NCBI GenBank assembly: GCA_964536965.1
Contig: CAZIAL010000009.1
Span: forward strand, 29,068 to 93,067
DNA from: JACMQW01 sp964536965
GTDB taxonomy: Bacteria > Bdellovibrionota > UBA1018
Direction of reading: 5' to 3'
Length of the DNA stretch: 64,000 nucleotides
Notes under the pieces: generated by a model
The model's input: the letters and a program-made list of their open reading frames with translations, nothing else
Told to the model about the DNA's origin: nothing
Databases searched by the model: none
Made by a program: the position numbers and the translations under genes
Part shown: positions 19,137-27,406 of the stretch, one piece after another
Layout: the number at the start of each line of letters is the position of its first letter
Position numbering within the stretch: the first letter of the stretch is position 1

Positions 19137-20456
19137 ATGAAAGTTTGGATTGTTCTGTTAGGACTCACGGGCCCACTGCAGGCCTATGCCATCGACCCGA
19201 AAATAGCCGCGCTCGACAAGGACAAATTCACCGTTTGTACCGCCTCGATCAATTCGACTCTCGAAAGAGAAGTATTTAAGAGTCGGCTGAGCTCTGGCAA
19301 AAACCAAGGCGCGTTTCAGTTTGTTGAGTTGACCGAACTTGGAACTCCCGCAGGGCAGACCAGAGGCGTAGTAGCAAATTGGTTCGATCGCGCGTGTAAG
19401 TCCGGCGTAAAGTGTGACATTCTCATGATTTCAGCTCATTACAGCTCGCTTGGTTATTTTTCCGACAAGGAGAATGAAAATCCTCTGCGCTATCCGCTGA
19501 GTACCGCCGCAACGACGAAACATGCCTGTGAAAAGACCTGTGAAGGCATTCTTGCGAACCCCGCGCAAACATTCCTAATGGTCTGTAATGCGTTAGCATC
19601 CAAAAAAGCTGATCACCGGACAAAACCTGTTTACATAGAAGTTCTCAAGAAAGACGGAGCAAGGCGTTCGAGAGCGGAGCGTGCAGCGGAGGATCGTTAT
19701 GGCGAACTTGGCCCCACCAACCATGAGCAGACTCGTTTTACTTTCGCCGGAGTCAACCGGATCGTTGGATTTAAGTCGACGAGTGCCCTTGCAGAAACTT
19801 CCAGTGAATATCTAGAAAAATATTTTGATCGTTTTCCGGATTATTCACAGCAGCTACAAATTGAAGCAACTACTCGGCTCAATTCCGGTCTGCAATCTGT
19901 TCAAAAGGTATCCAGCGACGACGTAACACGGTCCATGAACCAAGCATTGACGGCGTCTTTCACGAACAGTTCCGTTTGCCTCTCTTCTGGAAACTTTCCC
20001 GAAGGTTCCGAACAGGCCGAGGTTTGGCGAAATATTTGCGCGCTCCGCGATGAATCAACTCCAGTGCCGGAACGGCTTAAACTCATCCGCGGCCTCCTTC
20101 AGTCACCTGAGATTGCAAAATACATTCCTGATATCGCTGATTTTGTCTCCTCTCACCTTTCGAAACGTCCGGTTGCTTACCCAATTACCATTGGTGGTCC
20201 TATCGTTCCCTCGTCGCCTCCCGGGCAGGACGAATTTGAAAAACTTCTCGCTGAAATTTCTAAGCTCGAGTTTGCCCGAAACTTTGTTGAGCAGCAGATC
20301 GAAAAAAAGGAGGACATGCCGACCTTAAAGCTGCAACTCCTCAAGGTCGCGAAAGCTTTCCGATGGATGCCCGGCGAAGTCGCCGCTACGAAAATCCATG
20401 AAACACGGCTCCAAATTGAGAACGATCCGGACTGGCCGCGGGAATTCGATCTTTAG
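19137..20456 (+). CDS. Exported protein with a His/Cys pair resembling clan CD peptidases
   Basis: 439 residues with a signal peptide (cut near YAI at 18-19). Two motifs stand out: CDILMISAHYSS with His101 and TFLMVCNALA with Cys150. A hydrophobic strand ending in a His loop, then about 50 residues later a hydrophobic strand ending in a Cys loop, is the order seen in caspase-, gingipain- and CHAT-like proteases. Between them ACEKTCEGIL has a close Cys pair (131/135), and afterwards RFTFAGVNRIVGFKSTSAL continues the alpha/beta pattern. I recall similar GCNTLA-type exported proteins in Bdellovibrio-like genomes, but could not check. The C-terminal half is helical. Third gene of the operon, probably an exported protease or a relative. 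Confidence 0.55.
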   Translation: MKVWIVLLGLTGPLQAYAIDPKIAALDKDKFTVCTASINSTLEREVFKSRLSSGKNQGAFQFVELTELGTPAGQTRGVVANWFDRACKSGVKCDILMISAHYSSLGYFSDKENENPLRYPLSTAATTKHACEKTCEGILANPAQTFLMVCNALASKKADHRTKPVYIEVLKKDGARRSRAERAAEDRYGELGPTNHEQTRFTFAGVNRIVGFKSTSALAETSSEYLEKYFDRFPDYSQQLQIEATTRLNSGLQSVQKVSSDDVTRSMNQALTASFTNSSVCLSSGNFPEGSEQAEVWRNICALRDESTPVPERLKLIRGLLQSPEIAKYIPDIADFVSSHLSKRPVAYPITIGGPIVPSSPPGQDEFEKLLAEISKLEFARNFVEQQIEKKEDMPTLKLQLLKVAKAFRWMPGEVAATKIHETRLQIENDPDWPREFDL

Positions 20457-20530
20457 ACTTTGGCGCGACAGCTAGATCTTCGATCGCGGTACGTTCATAT
20501 TCTTTCATCACGTTCATGGACCGCCTGTCC

Positions 20531-20947
20531 TCAGACTCCGAGTGCAAGATCGAAGACGAGCGTCTGAGTCGGCCGGCGGATACAAATCGGTAGCCAGATG
20601 AGCATGCGGAGTTCCGGGGAACGGAGGTGCATCGGGTCGACTCGAGCGGAAATTCCTCGGAGTTTAAATTCTCGGTCGAACCTCGAGATCAGTGCCGCCG
20701 CAAGCGATGCGATCTCCTTCTCGCTCTGGAGCGCGCCGAGTGCGAGCCCCGAGAATCCTTTTCCCGGGTCCGATGAGTCGAGCGAGATGATCGCCGTCCA
20801 GCCCAGATGGGTATGCCCGGGTAAGGCTTCGTAGCGGTCGAAACGTTTCGGGAGCCCGAGCTCGAGTTTTTCGTCGGGAAAGCGCTCGTTTAGCTCATCG
20901 ATTAGCGCGGAATGCGTCGCCTGGAGCACCTGATTCCAAATACTCAT
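20531..20947 (-). CDS. Conserved-looking cytosolic protein of unknown function
   Basis: 138 residues without a signal or membrane segment. The sequence reads as a small alpha/beta domain: an N-terminal helix (LQATHSALIDELNERF), strands around HLGWTAIISLDSSD, a helix EIASLAAALISRFDREF and final strands (MLIWLPICIRR, TLVFDLALGV). The helical/strand order recalls CheX- or PilZ-like small domains, but no motif supports either. It starts 16 bases after the stop of the MsbA-like gene on the same strand and is probably co-transcribed with it. Confidence 0.6.
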   Translation of the reverse strand: MSIWNQVLQATHSALIDELNERFPDEKLELGLPKRFDRYEALPGHTHLGWTAIISLDSSDPGKGFSGLALGALQSEKEIASLAAALISRFDREFKLRGISARVDPMHLRSPELRMLIWLPICIRRPTQTLVFDLALGV

Positions 20948-20963
20948 CGGAGCCGCTCCGGGA

Positions 20964-22691
20964 TCACGCGCGGGACTCCGCGATTCGCAGGAACGCGGCG
21001 TAGTCGCCGTTTCGGGCGACGAGCTCTCCGTGGGTTCCGTCCTCGACGACCTTTCCTTCCCGCATGACGAGAATGCGGTCGGCGGTTCGAATCGTGGACA
21101 ATCGGTGGGCGATCATGATCGTCGTCTTGTCGCGCATGAGTTTTTCGAGCGCGGCTTGGACCGCCTTTTCAGAGGTGTTATCGAGCGCCGAGGTCGCTTC
21201 GTCGAGAATCAGAATCGGACTGTTGCGCAGGAACGCGCGCGCGATCGACAGTCGCTGACGCTCGCCACCCGAGAGTTTTTGGCCGCGGTCGCCGATATTC
21301 GTCATGAAACCTTCGGGGGAGCGCTCGATGAAGTCGGTCGCGAAAGCTTCGCGCGCCGCCTGGCGGACCTCTTCGTCGCTCGCGTCGAGTTTTCCGCAAC
21401 GGATGTTTTCGGCGATGGAGTCGTTGAAGAGAAAGACGTCCTGGCTGACGACGGAGATCAGCGATCGCAGGTCGGCGATCCGGAGGTCGCGGATGTCGGT
21501 GCCGTCGATCGAGATCGATCCGCGGGTAACGTCGAAAATCCGGGGCAGCAGGGAAACGAGCGAGCTCTTGCCGGCGCCGCTCGCGCCGACGAGCGCGATC
21601 GAGCGCCCCTTCGGGATGGAAAAAGAGATCCCGCGCAGCACTTCGCGCTCGGGAGCGTCGGGGTAGGCGAAGTGAACGCCGTCGAGTCGAATTTCGGATT
21701 GAAAATCGGTTTTATTCTTCGCTTCGGATTTTTCGATCAGCTTGGTTTTCCAGCCGAAGATTTCGAGAATGCGTTCCGCCGCCGCGCCGGCGTTCGCGAA
21801 CTTGATGTTCATGTCGTTCAGCACGCGAATCGGGTTTTGCATCATCGCGAACGCGCCGAAGAAGGAGAGGAGCTGGCCCTGCGACATCGTTCCGTCGAGG
21901 ACGGAGCGTCCGCCCATGTAGATGAGGCCCGCGATGGCGAAGGCCATGATGAACTCGACCGCGGGGTGGGACGTTTCCTCGACGATAATGGTCTTCGAGA
22001 GATTCTTAAAAAACTGCTCACTCCGCTCGTAGTATTTCTTCCGGATGTACTCTTCGAGCCGGAAGGCTTTGATCACGCGAATTCCGGTAAAACTCTCCTG
22101 GAGGGTCGCGAACATCCGCGCCTGGTCCTCCTGGAGTCGATGGATATAACGTTTCAGGGCCTTGCCCGAGTAGGAAAAGACGAGAGCGAGCGGCGGGAAA
22201 ACGGCCAGCGTAATCAGGGTCAGTTTCCAGTCGAGGTAGAGGGTGTAGCCGATCAGGAAAACGAGCTGCGCGGGCTCGCGTGCGAGCACGTTGATCTGCG
22301 CGATGCCCTGATCGATCTGGTTCGGATCGTTCCCGACGCGCGACATGAGGTTTCCGGTGCTGGCGGTAGTGAAATAGTCGGCCGAGAGCCCCATCACATG
22401 GTCGTAGAGATCGTTCTTAATCTTCTGGTTCACGCGGGCGACGACGACCCGGATCGCGGAATAGTGGATGAACCGGATCACGAAGTTCAGCGCGAAGATC
22501 CCGATCACCATGAGCGGAAAGCTGACGAGTTTGCTCTCGTCCTTGGTCGCGAGCAGGTCGTCGATGAGTTTCTGGATTAAAATGACGGGGCTGAAGCGAA
22601 TCGCCGCCATTGGAATCGCGAGGAGCAAGCTCACGAGGATCCAAGGCCAGTGAGGCTTGAGATAATCCTTCAGTTTCCACAGAGATTTCAT
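20964..22691 (-). CDS. msbA: MsbA-like lipid ABC exporter
   Basis: A 575-residue half-transporter fusing an exporter-type membrane domain (six predicted helices, residues about 15-310) with an ATPase domain (340-575). Motifs: Walker A GASGAGKSSL, Q-loop SVVSQDVFLFN, signature LSGGERQRLS, Walker B ILILDEATSALD and the switch His in MIAHRLSTI. Length and the KLTLITLAVFPPLALVF segment fit the MsbA/lipid A flippase group, though related multidrug exporters look alike. Its divergent neighbour is a GalE-GmhB fusion, an LPS precursor enzyme, which favours lipid A-core export. The start ATG is 34 bases from the divergent gene's start. Confidence 0.85.
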   Translation of the reverse strand: MKSLWKLKDYLKPHWPWILVSLLLAIPMAAIRFSPVILIQKLIDDLLATKDESKLVSFPLMVIGIFALNFVIRFIHYSAIRVVVARVNQKIKNDLYDHVMGLSADYFTTASTGNLMSRVGNDPNQIDQGIAQINVLAREPAQLVFLIGYTLYLDWKLTLITLAVFPPLALVFSYSGKALKRYIHRLQEDQARMFATLQESFTGIRVIKAFRLEEYIRKKYYERSEQFFKNLSKTIIVEETSHPAVEFIMAFAIAGLIYMGGRSVLDGTMSQGQLLSFFGAFAMMQNPIRVLNDMNIKFANAGAAAERILEIFGWKTKLIEKSEAKNKTDFQSEIRLDGVHFAYPDAPEREVLRGISFSIPKGRSIALVGASGAGKSSLVSLLPRIFDVTRGSISIDGTDIRDLRIADLRSLISVVSQDVFLFNDSIAENIRCGKLDASDEEVRQAAREAFATDFIERSPEGFMTNIGDRGQKLSGGERQRLSIARAFLRNSPILILDEATSALDNTSEKAVQAALEKLMRDKTTIMIAHRLSTIRTADRILVMREGKVVEDGTHGELVARNGDYAAFLRIAESRA

Positions 22692-22725
22692 GGACGTAGG
22701 GCGATCCTATGCTAACCCTAGAGGC

Positions 22726-24282
22726 ATGGCTAGTGTTCTCGTCGTCGGCGGCGCGGGCTACGTTGGAAGTTCGGTCGCCGCCCACTTACTGGATCGCGGA
22801 GATGAGGTTTGGGTCCTGGATGACCTGTCGACCGGTCATCGGGCCCTCGTTCTGGACGAGATTTACCGCGCCGGACGGTTCGTCGAGGCGCGCGCCGGGG
22901 ACTCCTCGGTCGTCGAAGAATTGCTCCGCAGTCATCCGTTCGAAGCGGTCTTTCACTTCGCCGCGAAATCCCAGGTCGGGGAAAGCGTCCGCTTTCCCGA
23001 GGTTTACCTGGAGAACAACGTCGAACAAACCCGACTCCTCCTCGATTCGATGATGAAAGCAGGAGTAAAGAAGTTCGTATTCTCGTCGACGGCGGCCGTT
23101 TACGGAGATCCGGGCGACCAAGCGCCGGGGTTCACAATTTCCGAAGATTTTCGCATGCGGCCCGTAAATCCGTACGGCGAGACGAAACTCGCCGTCGAAA
23201 GCATGTTGGCAGCGGAAGCGAAGCGGGGCGGACTGCATTCGATCGCGCTTCGTTACTTTAACGCCGCGGGCGCGGAAGACCGACTTCGCGTGGGCGAACA
23301 CCACGATCCGGAAACGCATCTCGTTCCCAATCTCCTCTCCGCCGCGCTCGAGGGTCGGCCGGTTTCGATTTTTGGCGAGGATTACCCGACCCGCGATGGA
23401 ACTTGTGTCCGCGACTACGTGCACGTCGAGGATCTCGCGCGGGCACACGCCGCCGCGGCCAAACGTTTGCTCGCGGGCGGAAAAAATTCGAGCGGATACG
23501 AAGCTTTCAATCTCGGTTCGGAGTCGGGCTACAGCGTCCGCGAAGTGGTGGACGCGGCCGAGCGAGAGCTCGGAATGAAGCTGATCCGCGAATTCCAGCC
23601 CCGCCGCCCCGGCGATGCGGCCACGCTGGTCGCGAATGCGGAACGTGCGCGGAAGATTCTCGGCTTTTCGCCTCGTCCCGATACCCTCGCGTCGATTCTG
23701 AAAACGGCGTTCGCCTGGGAACGGAAGAAACGCGAACCCAAGAAAGCGGTATTTCTCGATCGCGACGGAACGATCAACGTCGATCCGGGATATCTGAATG
23801 ATGCCGAAAAACTCGAACTCCTTCCGGGTGCGATCGAAGGCCTCCAGAAGTTGGCTCGCGCAGGATATCTCCTCGTCGTCGTTTCCAACCAGTCGGGAGT
23901 GGCGCGAAAAAAAATCACGATGGAAGAACTTCGTCGCGTGCATCGGCGCATGGACGAGCTCCTCGCTCCGCACGGCGTTCGCATCCATCACTACTCGCTC
24001 TGCTATCACCACCCCGACGAGAACTGCGATTGTCGAAAGCCGAAGCCGAAACTCATTCTCGACTCCGCAACTCGATATTCGATCGATCTCGCGAAGTCCT
24101 TTATGGTGGGGGACAAGAAGAGCGATGTCGAAAGCGGCCGTCGAGCCGGACTTCGCGAGTCGTTTCTCGTCGGGACCGGCTATGGATCGGAGGATGTGAA
24201 GGATTTCGGGGCCTCCACGGAGGGATTCTTTGTGCCTAATCTCGGGGCCGCCGCCGATCGCATACTCAGCTTTCAGACGTGA
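22726..24282 (+). CDS. Fusion of UDP-glucose 4-epimerase (GalE) and heptose bisphosphate phosphatase (GmhB)
   Basis: One 518-residue frame with two enzyme domains. Residues 1-333 are GalE-like: NAD motif GGAGYVGS at 8-15, the Ser/Thr of FSSTAAVYGD, catalytic YGETK (Tyr150, Lys154), and YFNAAGA. From about 340 a HAD phosphatase follows: DRDGTIN (nucleophile Asp345, acid Asp347), SNQSGVAR, and the zinc loop CYHHPDENCDCRKPKP typical of D-glycero-D-manno-heptose-1,7-bisphosphate 7-phosphatase (HisB-N type). The linker is short and charged. ATG 22726 is chosen because MASVLVVGG is the normal GalE start. Both activities feed LPS core sugars, matching the adjacent MsbA-like gene. Confidence 0.9.
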   Translation: MASVLVVGGAGYVGSSVAAHLLDRGDEVWVLDDLSTGHRALVLDEIYRAGRFVEARAGDSSVVEELLRSHPFEAVFHFAAKSQVGESVRFPEVYLENNVEQTRLLLDSMMKAGVKKFVFSSTAAVYGDPGDQAPGFTISEDFRMRPVNPYGETKLAVESMLAAEAKRGGLHSIALRYFNAAGAEDRLRVGEHHDPETHLVPNLLSAALEGRPVSIFGEDYPTRDGTCVRDYVHVEDLARAHAAAAKRLLAGGKNSSGYEAFNLGSESGYSVREVVDAAERELGMKLIREFQPRRPGDAATLVANAERARKILGFSPRPDTLASILKTAFAWERKKREPKKAVFLDRDGTINVDPGYLNDAEKLELLPGAIEGLQKLARAGYLLVVVSNQSGVARKKITMEELRRVHRRMDELLAPHGVRIHHYSLCYHHPDENCDCRKPKPKLILDSATRYSIDLAKSFMVGDKKSDVESGRRAGLRESFLVGTGYGSEDVKDFGASTEGFFVPNLGAAADRILSFQT

Positions 24283-24337
24283 TTTCCGTGAGTTATCCGC
24301 GCCGGCCGCGTTCGCGGGAGATTCAGAGAACGCTGGA

Positions 24338-24366
24338 TTGACTCATAGCATCATCAGTCGTACAAG
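24338..24366 (+). promoter_or_regulatory. Sigma70-type promoter
   Basis: TTGACT (24338-24343) and TACAAG (24361-24366) with a 17-base spacer, giving a leader of about 30 bases to the ATG at 24403, which has an AGGGAG ribosome site. Confidence 0.6.
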
Positions 24367-24402
24367 ACACCCCCAACGACTGAAACCAAAGGGAGTTTAC
24401 CC

Positions 24403-24801
24403 ATGTCTGTACGCAACGTCCTTTCCATTTTCGTCCTCGTTTCCCTTTCGTCGAGCGCCTTCGCCGCGGACTCCATCACCTGCACGCTGACTTCGGTCGC
24501 GGACGCTAAGCAGACGACGAAACTCGAGCTCGCCCTAAGTTCCGCCGGCGCGGGCGGGGAGGAAAGCGAAGGCAGCGTCGACGTCGGCGATAGCAACTAC
24601 AACTTCTCCATGGACCTGGAAGCGAATGGATCAAAATTCGATCTGACCGCGATCTTCTACGAAAACAACCATGTCGTGGACGAGGTCGGTTCGATGTCCT
24701 GCGAGTTCGACCCAAGCGTGACGGAAGGTGAATTCTGCCAAGAGCCGATGGAAGACGATAACGGCGAACACATCATGGATTTCGCTTGCCGCGCTAACTG
24801 A
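24403..24801 (+). CDS. Small exported acidic protein of unknown function
   Basis: 132 residues with a signal peptide (cut at AFA-AD near 22-23). The mature protein is very acidic, with four cysteines (27, 100, 112, 128 approximately) that may form disulfides, and a strand-rich middle (NYNFSMDLEANGSKFDLTAIFY) suggesting a small beta-sandwich. No family is recognised. It has its own promoter and good ribosome site, and is followed after 10 bases by a small membrane protein gene. Confidence 0.7.
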   Translation: MSVRNVLSIFVLVSLSSSAFAADSITCTLTSVADAKQTTKLELALSSAGAGGEESEGSVDVGDSNYNFSMDLEANGSKFDLTAIFYENNHVVDEVGSMSCEFDPSVTEGEFCQEPMEDDNGEHIMDFACRAN

Positions 24802-24811
24802 TCCAGAGACA

Positions 24812-25087
24812 ATGCCCGGGATGAACTTTCTGAAAAGGTTTCTCGACGTGGCTCTGATTCTGAATCTGGTCGGGGACTTTCTCTATTCGCCCTACATGGC
24901 GCTCGTCGTGATGCGCCCGCCGAACGGTCGCATCGGGCCGCTGCATACGCTGGCGGCCGAAGTTCCTTACGATCTCATCCTCGTGCGCCGCCTGTACGTC
25001 ATCGAGATGTGGGTCGCCTTTATCGCGCTGGTCATTTACCTGCGGTTCCGTAAGGAACTTTGGAAGTTTCAGGAAAAAGCCGTCTAG
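24812..25087 (+). CDS. Small membrane protein with two predicted helices
   Basis: 91 residues from ATG 24812 (or 88 from ATG 24821). Two hydrophobic segments are visible: about 11-34 (LDVALILNLVGDFLYS and following) and 65-81 (VIEMWVAFIALVIYL), with a polar loop containing RPPNGRIGPLHTL between, and basic ends. No function is assigned. It is convergent with recO; the two stop codons share the palindrome CTAG, so the genes overlap by four bases. A longer open frame upstream overlaps the previous gene and is not supported. Confidence 0.6.
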   Translation: MPGMNFLKRFLDVALILNLVGDFLYSPYMALVVMRPPNGRIGPLHTLAAEVPYDLILVRRLYVIEMWVAFIALVIYLRFRKELWKFQEKAV

Positions 25088-25956
25088 CCGAACGTGCCGT
25101 GAATTTCGGGAATGAAGCGGAGACCTTTCAGAGGGGTTCGGTCGAAGCCCGGAACATGATAGATCATCAGCGATTCCATAAGGGAAAAAAGCAGTTTCTG
25201 GTCGGCCAGCGTTCCTTGCGCGAGTTCGGGCATCTTCCGGATCGGAGTCGACAGGCCGATATAGAAATCACCGACCGCCGCTTGGGTCGCTTCGAAGAAC
25301 TGATGCTGAAACCCGGGCGCATAGTCTGCGGCCGTATCGGGTTTCGCCGATCGGCAGTCGGGGCACGTCCAGCAGGCGACCGAGATATGGCAGCGGAGTC
25401 GGGTGTCGGCCGAGAAATCGAGCAGGCTTCGTTGGCAGCCAAGGCAACGCAGAAGTTGGGGTTGAGTTCCATTCCATTGCAGGAGTTTGGCGAGATAAGC
25501 GTTGAGAAGCGCGAGAATCGTGCGTGCGTCGGCAGGGGCGTCGGAAAGGTCCGATCCCGGATCGCGTAGGGCATATTCCTCGAGGAGCGCGAGCGCGTTC
25601 GAATGGAGCTTGAACAAGTCGGGTGCATTCTCACGATCCGGGGCCAGACGCAGCATCAGTTCATTAAAGACCGAGGCGAGGGAGAGGATCTCGAAGTTTT
25701 TTCGGAGGCCCTCGAACGACTTCCGAATCGTCGCTTCTTCGACATGGTAAAGCTCCGCGCCCGGCTTAATCGAGAGTCTCCAGGTCGCGGCGACGAAAGG
25801 TTCGAGCGTGCCGCCGAATCGGCGCGACTGGACCGAGTTTCGCGCGATCGCCGAAATTTTTCCGTGCGACTCGGTGAGGGCGGTCACGATTCGATGGCGT
25901 TCTTCATACGCCACCGAGCGCAAGACGATCGCGGTCACTTCGAAAACTTCGGCCAT
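25084..25956 (-). CDS. recO: DNA repair protein RecO
   Basis: Recombination mediator of the RecFOR pathway, loading RecA on SSB-coated DNA. The 290-residue product has the N-terminal OB-fold (FEVTAIVLRSVAYEERHRIVTALTESHGKISAIARN, here the usual GExD site reads YEER), a helical middle (LLRLAPDRENAPDLFKLHSNALALLEEY) and a zinc-like region with CLGCQRS and CWTCPDCRS. Length is slightly above the common 240-260. It is monocistronic on the minus strand between a lytic transglycosylase gene and a convergent membrane protein gene. Confidence 0.85.
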   Translation of the reverse strand: MAEVFEVTAIVLRSVAYEERHRIVTALTESHGKISAIARNSVQSRRFGGTLEPFVAATWRLSIKPGAELYHVEEATIRKSFEGLRKNFEILSLASVFNELMLRLAPDRENAPDLFKLHSNALALLEEYALRDPGSDLSDAPADARTILALLNAYLAKLLQWNGTQPQLLRCLGCQRSLLDFSADTRLRCHISVACWTCPDCRSAKPDTAADYAPGFQHQFFEATQAAVGDFYIGLSTPIRKMPELAQGTLADQKLLFSLMESLMIYHVPGFDRTPLKGLRFIPEIHGTFG

Positions 25957-25990
25957 AGGGCGAGACTATAACGAGAGAGCGGGACGATAA

Positions 25991-27358
25991 CTAGCGCGCC
26001 GGTTTGCGAACGGGCTTTTTTCCCGAGCTATGGCGGCGATAGGCGGGAACTTCGGTCCGGCTGCAGCCACCGACCTCGAGCGACCTTGCGATCTCTTCGC
26101 CGGGGAGGGTGGCGTACTGGATCACGCGGGCGATGTGCCGCTGGACGACGCAGCTCTTAAACCAAGTTTGCGAGGCGGGAGTTCCGTAGACGCTCCGGTA
26201 TTCGATTTTGTCGGTCGCGGAGCGATACTTTCCACCCCAGTGGAGACCCTCGATGAGATCCAGTGGGGTCATTCGCTTCCACACGGTCCCTGCTTCATGG
26301 GTCTCGCGGTTCATCCGAAAATAGTACTGGAGGAGGGAGATCTCCCGCGAACCGGCGTTATAGATGGCGTCGGCGAGGAGCCAGCCGGTATGCAGGGGAA
26401 ACTTCGGGCTTCGGTAGGGACGTAGGCATGGGCGGGAAAAGGTCTTCCCGGGTGCATAGGTCTGCGCAGCTTTCATGGCGGGCGGCACATAAACATCGAA
26501 GAGGCGGCGCAGCTCACGCCCCTTGGCGGCGATTCCCAGCGAGAGATCCGAACAATTTTTCACGAAGGACGTAACGGACCGGAACCGGACCGTCTGGAGA
26601 AGGGTGTCGCCCGCGGGAAAGTCCGCGATCACGTCGGCAGGCTCGATGTTCTCGAAATCGCGCGGCGTGAGTTCGTAGTCCGGGCGCCCGGCGATCCGTG
26701 CGAGCGCGATTTTATGGAAAGGCCGGACGAGATCGGTAGGCAACGTCCCGACCGAACACGAGATGCCGACGGGCCACCCGAGTCGTCGCTGTTCGTCCTC
26801 GGTCCGTGTCCGCATAAAATGGCACCATTCGATCAGGTTAATCTGGCCGATGCCGCACGAAAAATTTCCTCCGTCGTCGGAGATGCCGAGATCCGAAAGC
26901 AATGATTCCTGTTTGAGGGCCCCGAAAAGAATCTGGGGCGGCATCTCCGCGAGTTCGGCGGCGTCGTACAGGGCGGCGATTTTAAGTTCGAGCCGCTCCG
27001 CCTGCTTCGTCCACATCCATGCCCAGGCGATCGCGGACGCGGTTTGGCTTCCAGGATTCGCGCGCTCGCGCCGCTGGATTTCCCGCGCCCGGCAAACACT
27101 CAAGTCGGCTTTGTACTCCACCGTCCAGTAACGAATCGCAGCCTCGTCGAGATCAGCGGGGAGGTCCGCCTGGGGGTTGGTCACGGTGGATAGATCGAGG
27201 CAGGGGACGAGCTTCGGGACCAGGTCTTCCACGCAGGCGACCGGAGGATTCTCCCAGTCGAACTGGGTCGGGGTGAACGCATCCGCCGGAGAGGGGGAAC
27301 TCAGAAGCAGAAAAATGCCGACGGCCCCGAACCCGATTCGCGCTCTCCATGCACCCAT
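25991..27358 (-). CDS. Exported lytic transglycosylase-like protein
   Basis: 455 residues with a signal peptide (cut near ADA-F at 27-28). The SLT/goose-lysozyme-type core is visible: FGALKQESLLSDLGISDD with Glu151 as catalytic acid, SCGIGQINLIEWC, and later AIYNAGSREI, where YNAG is a transglycosylase hallmark. Nine or more cysteines in the mature part suggest a disulfide-rich periplasmic protein. The region after the core (LHWGGKYRSATDK) and a basic C-terminal tail are not assigned. It would cleave glycan strands with 1,6-anhydro product, in wall remodelling or, if the host is a predator, prey-wall modification; the latter is speculation. Confidence 0.8.
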   Translation of the reverse strand: MGAWRARIGFGAVGIFLLLSSPSPADAFTPTQFDWENPPVACVEDLVPKLVPCLDLSTVTNPQADLPADLDEAAIRYWTVEYKADLSVCRAREIQRRERANPGSQTASAIAWAWMWTKQAERLELKIAALYDAAELAEMPPQILFGALKQESLLSDLGISDDGGNFSCGIGQINLIEWCHFMRTRTEDEQRRLGWPVGISCSVGTLPTDLVRPFHKIALARIAGRPDYELTPRDFENIEPADVIADFPAGDTLLQTVRFRSVTSFVKNCSDLSLGIAAKGRELRRLFDVYVPPAMKAAQTYAPGKTFSRPCLRPYRSPKFPLHTGWLLADAIYNAGSREISLLQYYFRMNRETHEAGTVWKRMTPLDLIEGLHWGGKYRSATDKIEYRSVYGTPASQTWFKSCVVQRHIARVIQYATLPGEEIARSLEVGGCSRTEVPAYRRHSSGKKPVRKPAR

Positions 27359-27406
27359 ACCTTTAGGCTAGCATGCGCTCCAGGGGCTGTCCTATTCTGG
27401 AGCGGA

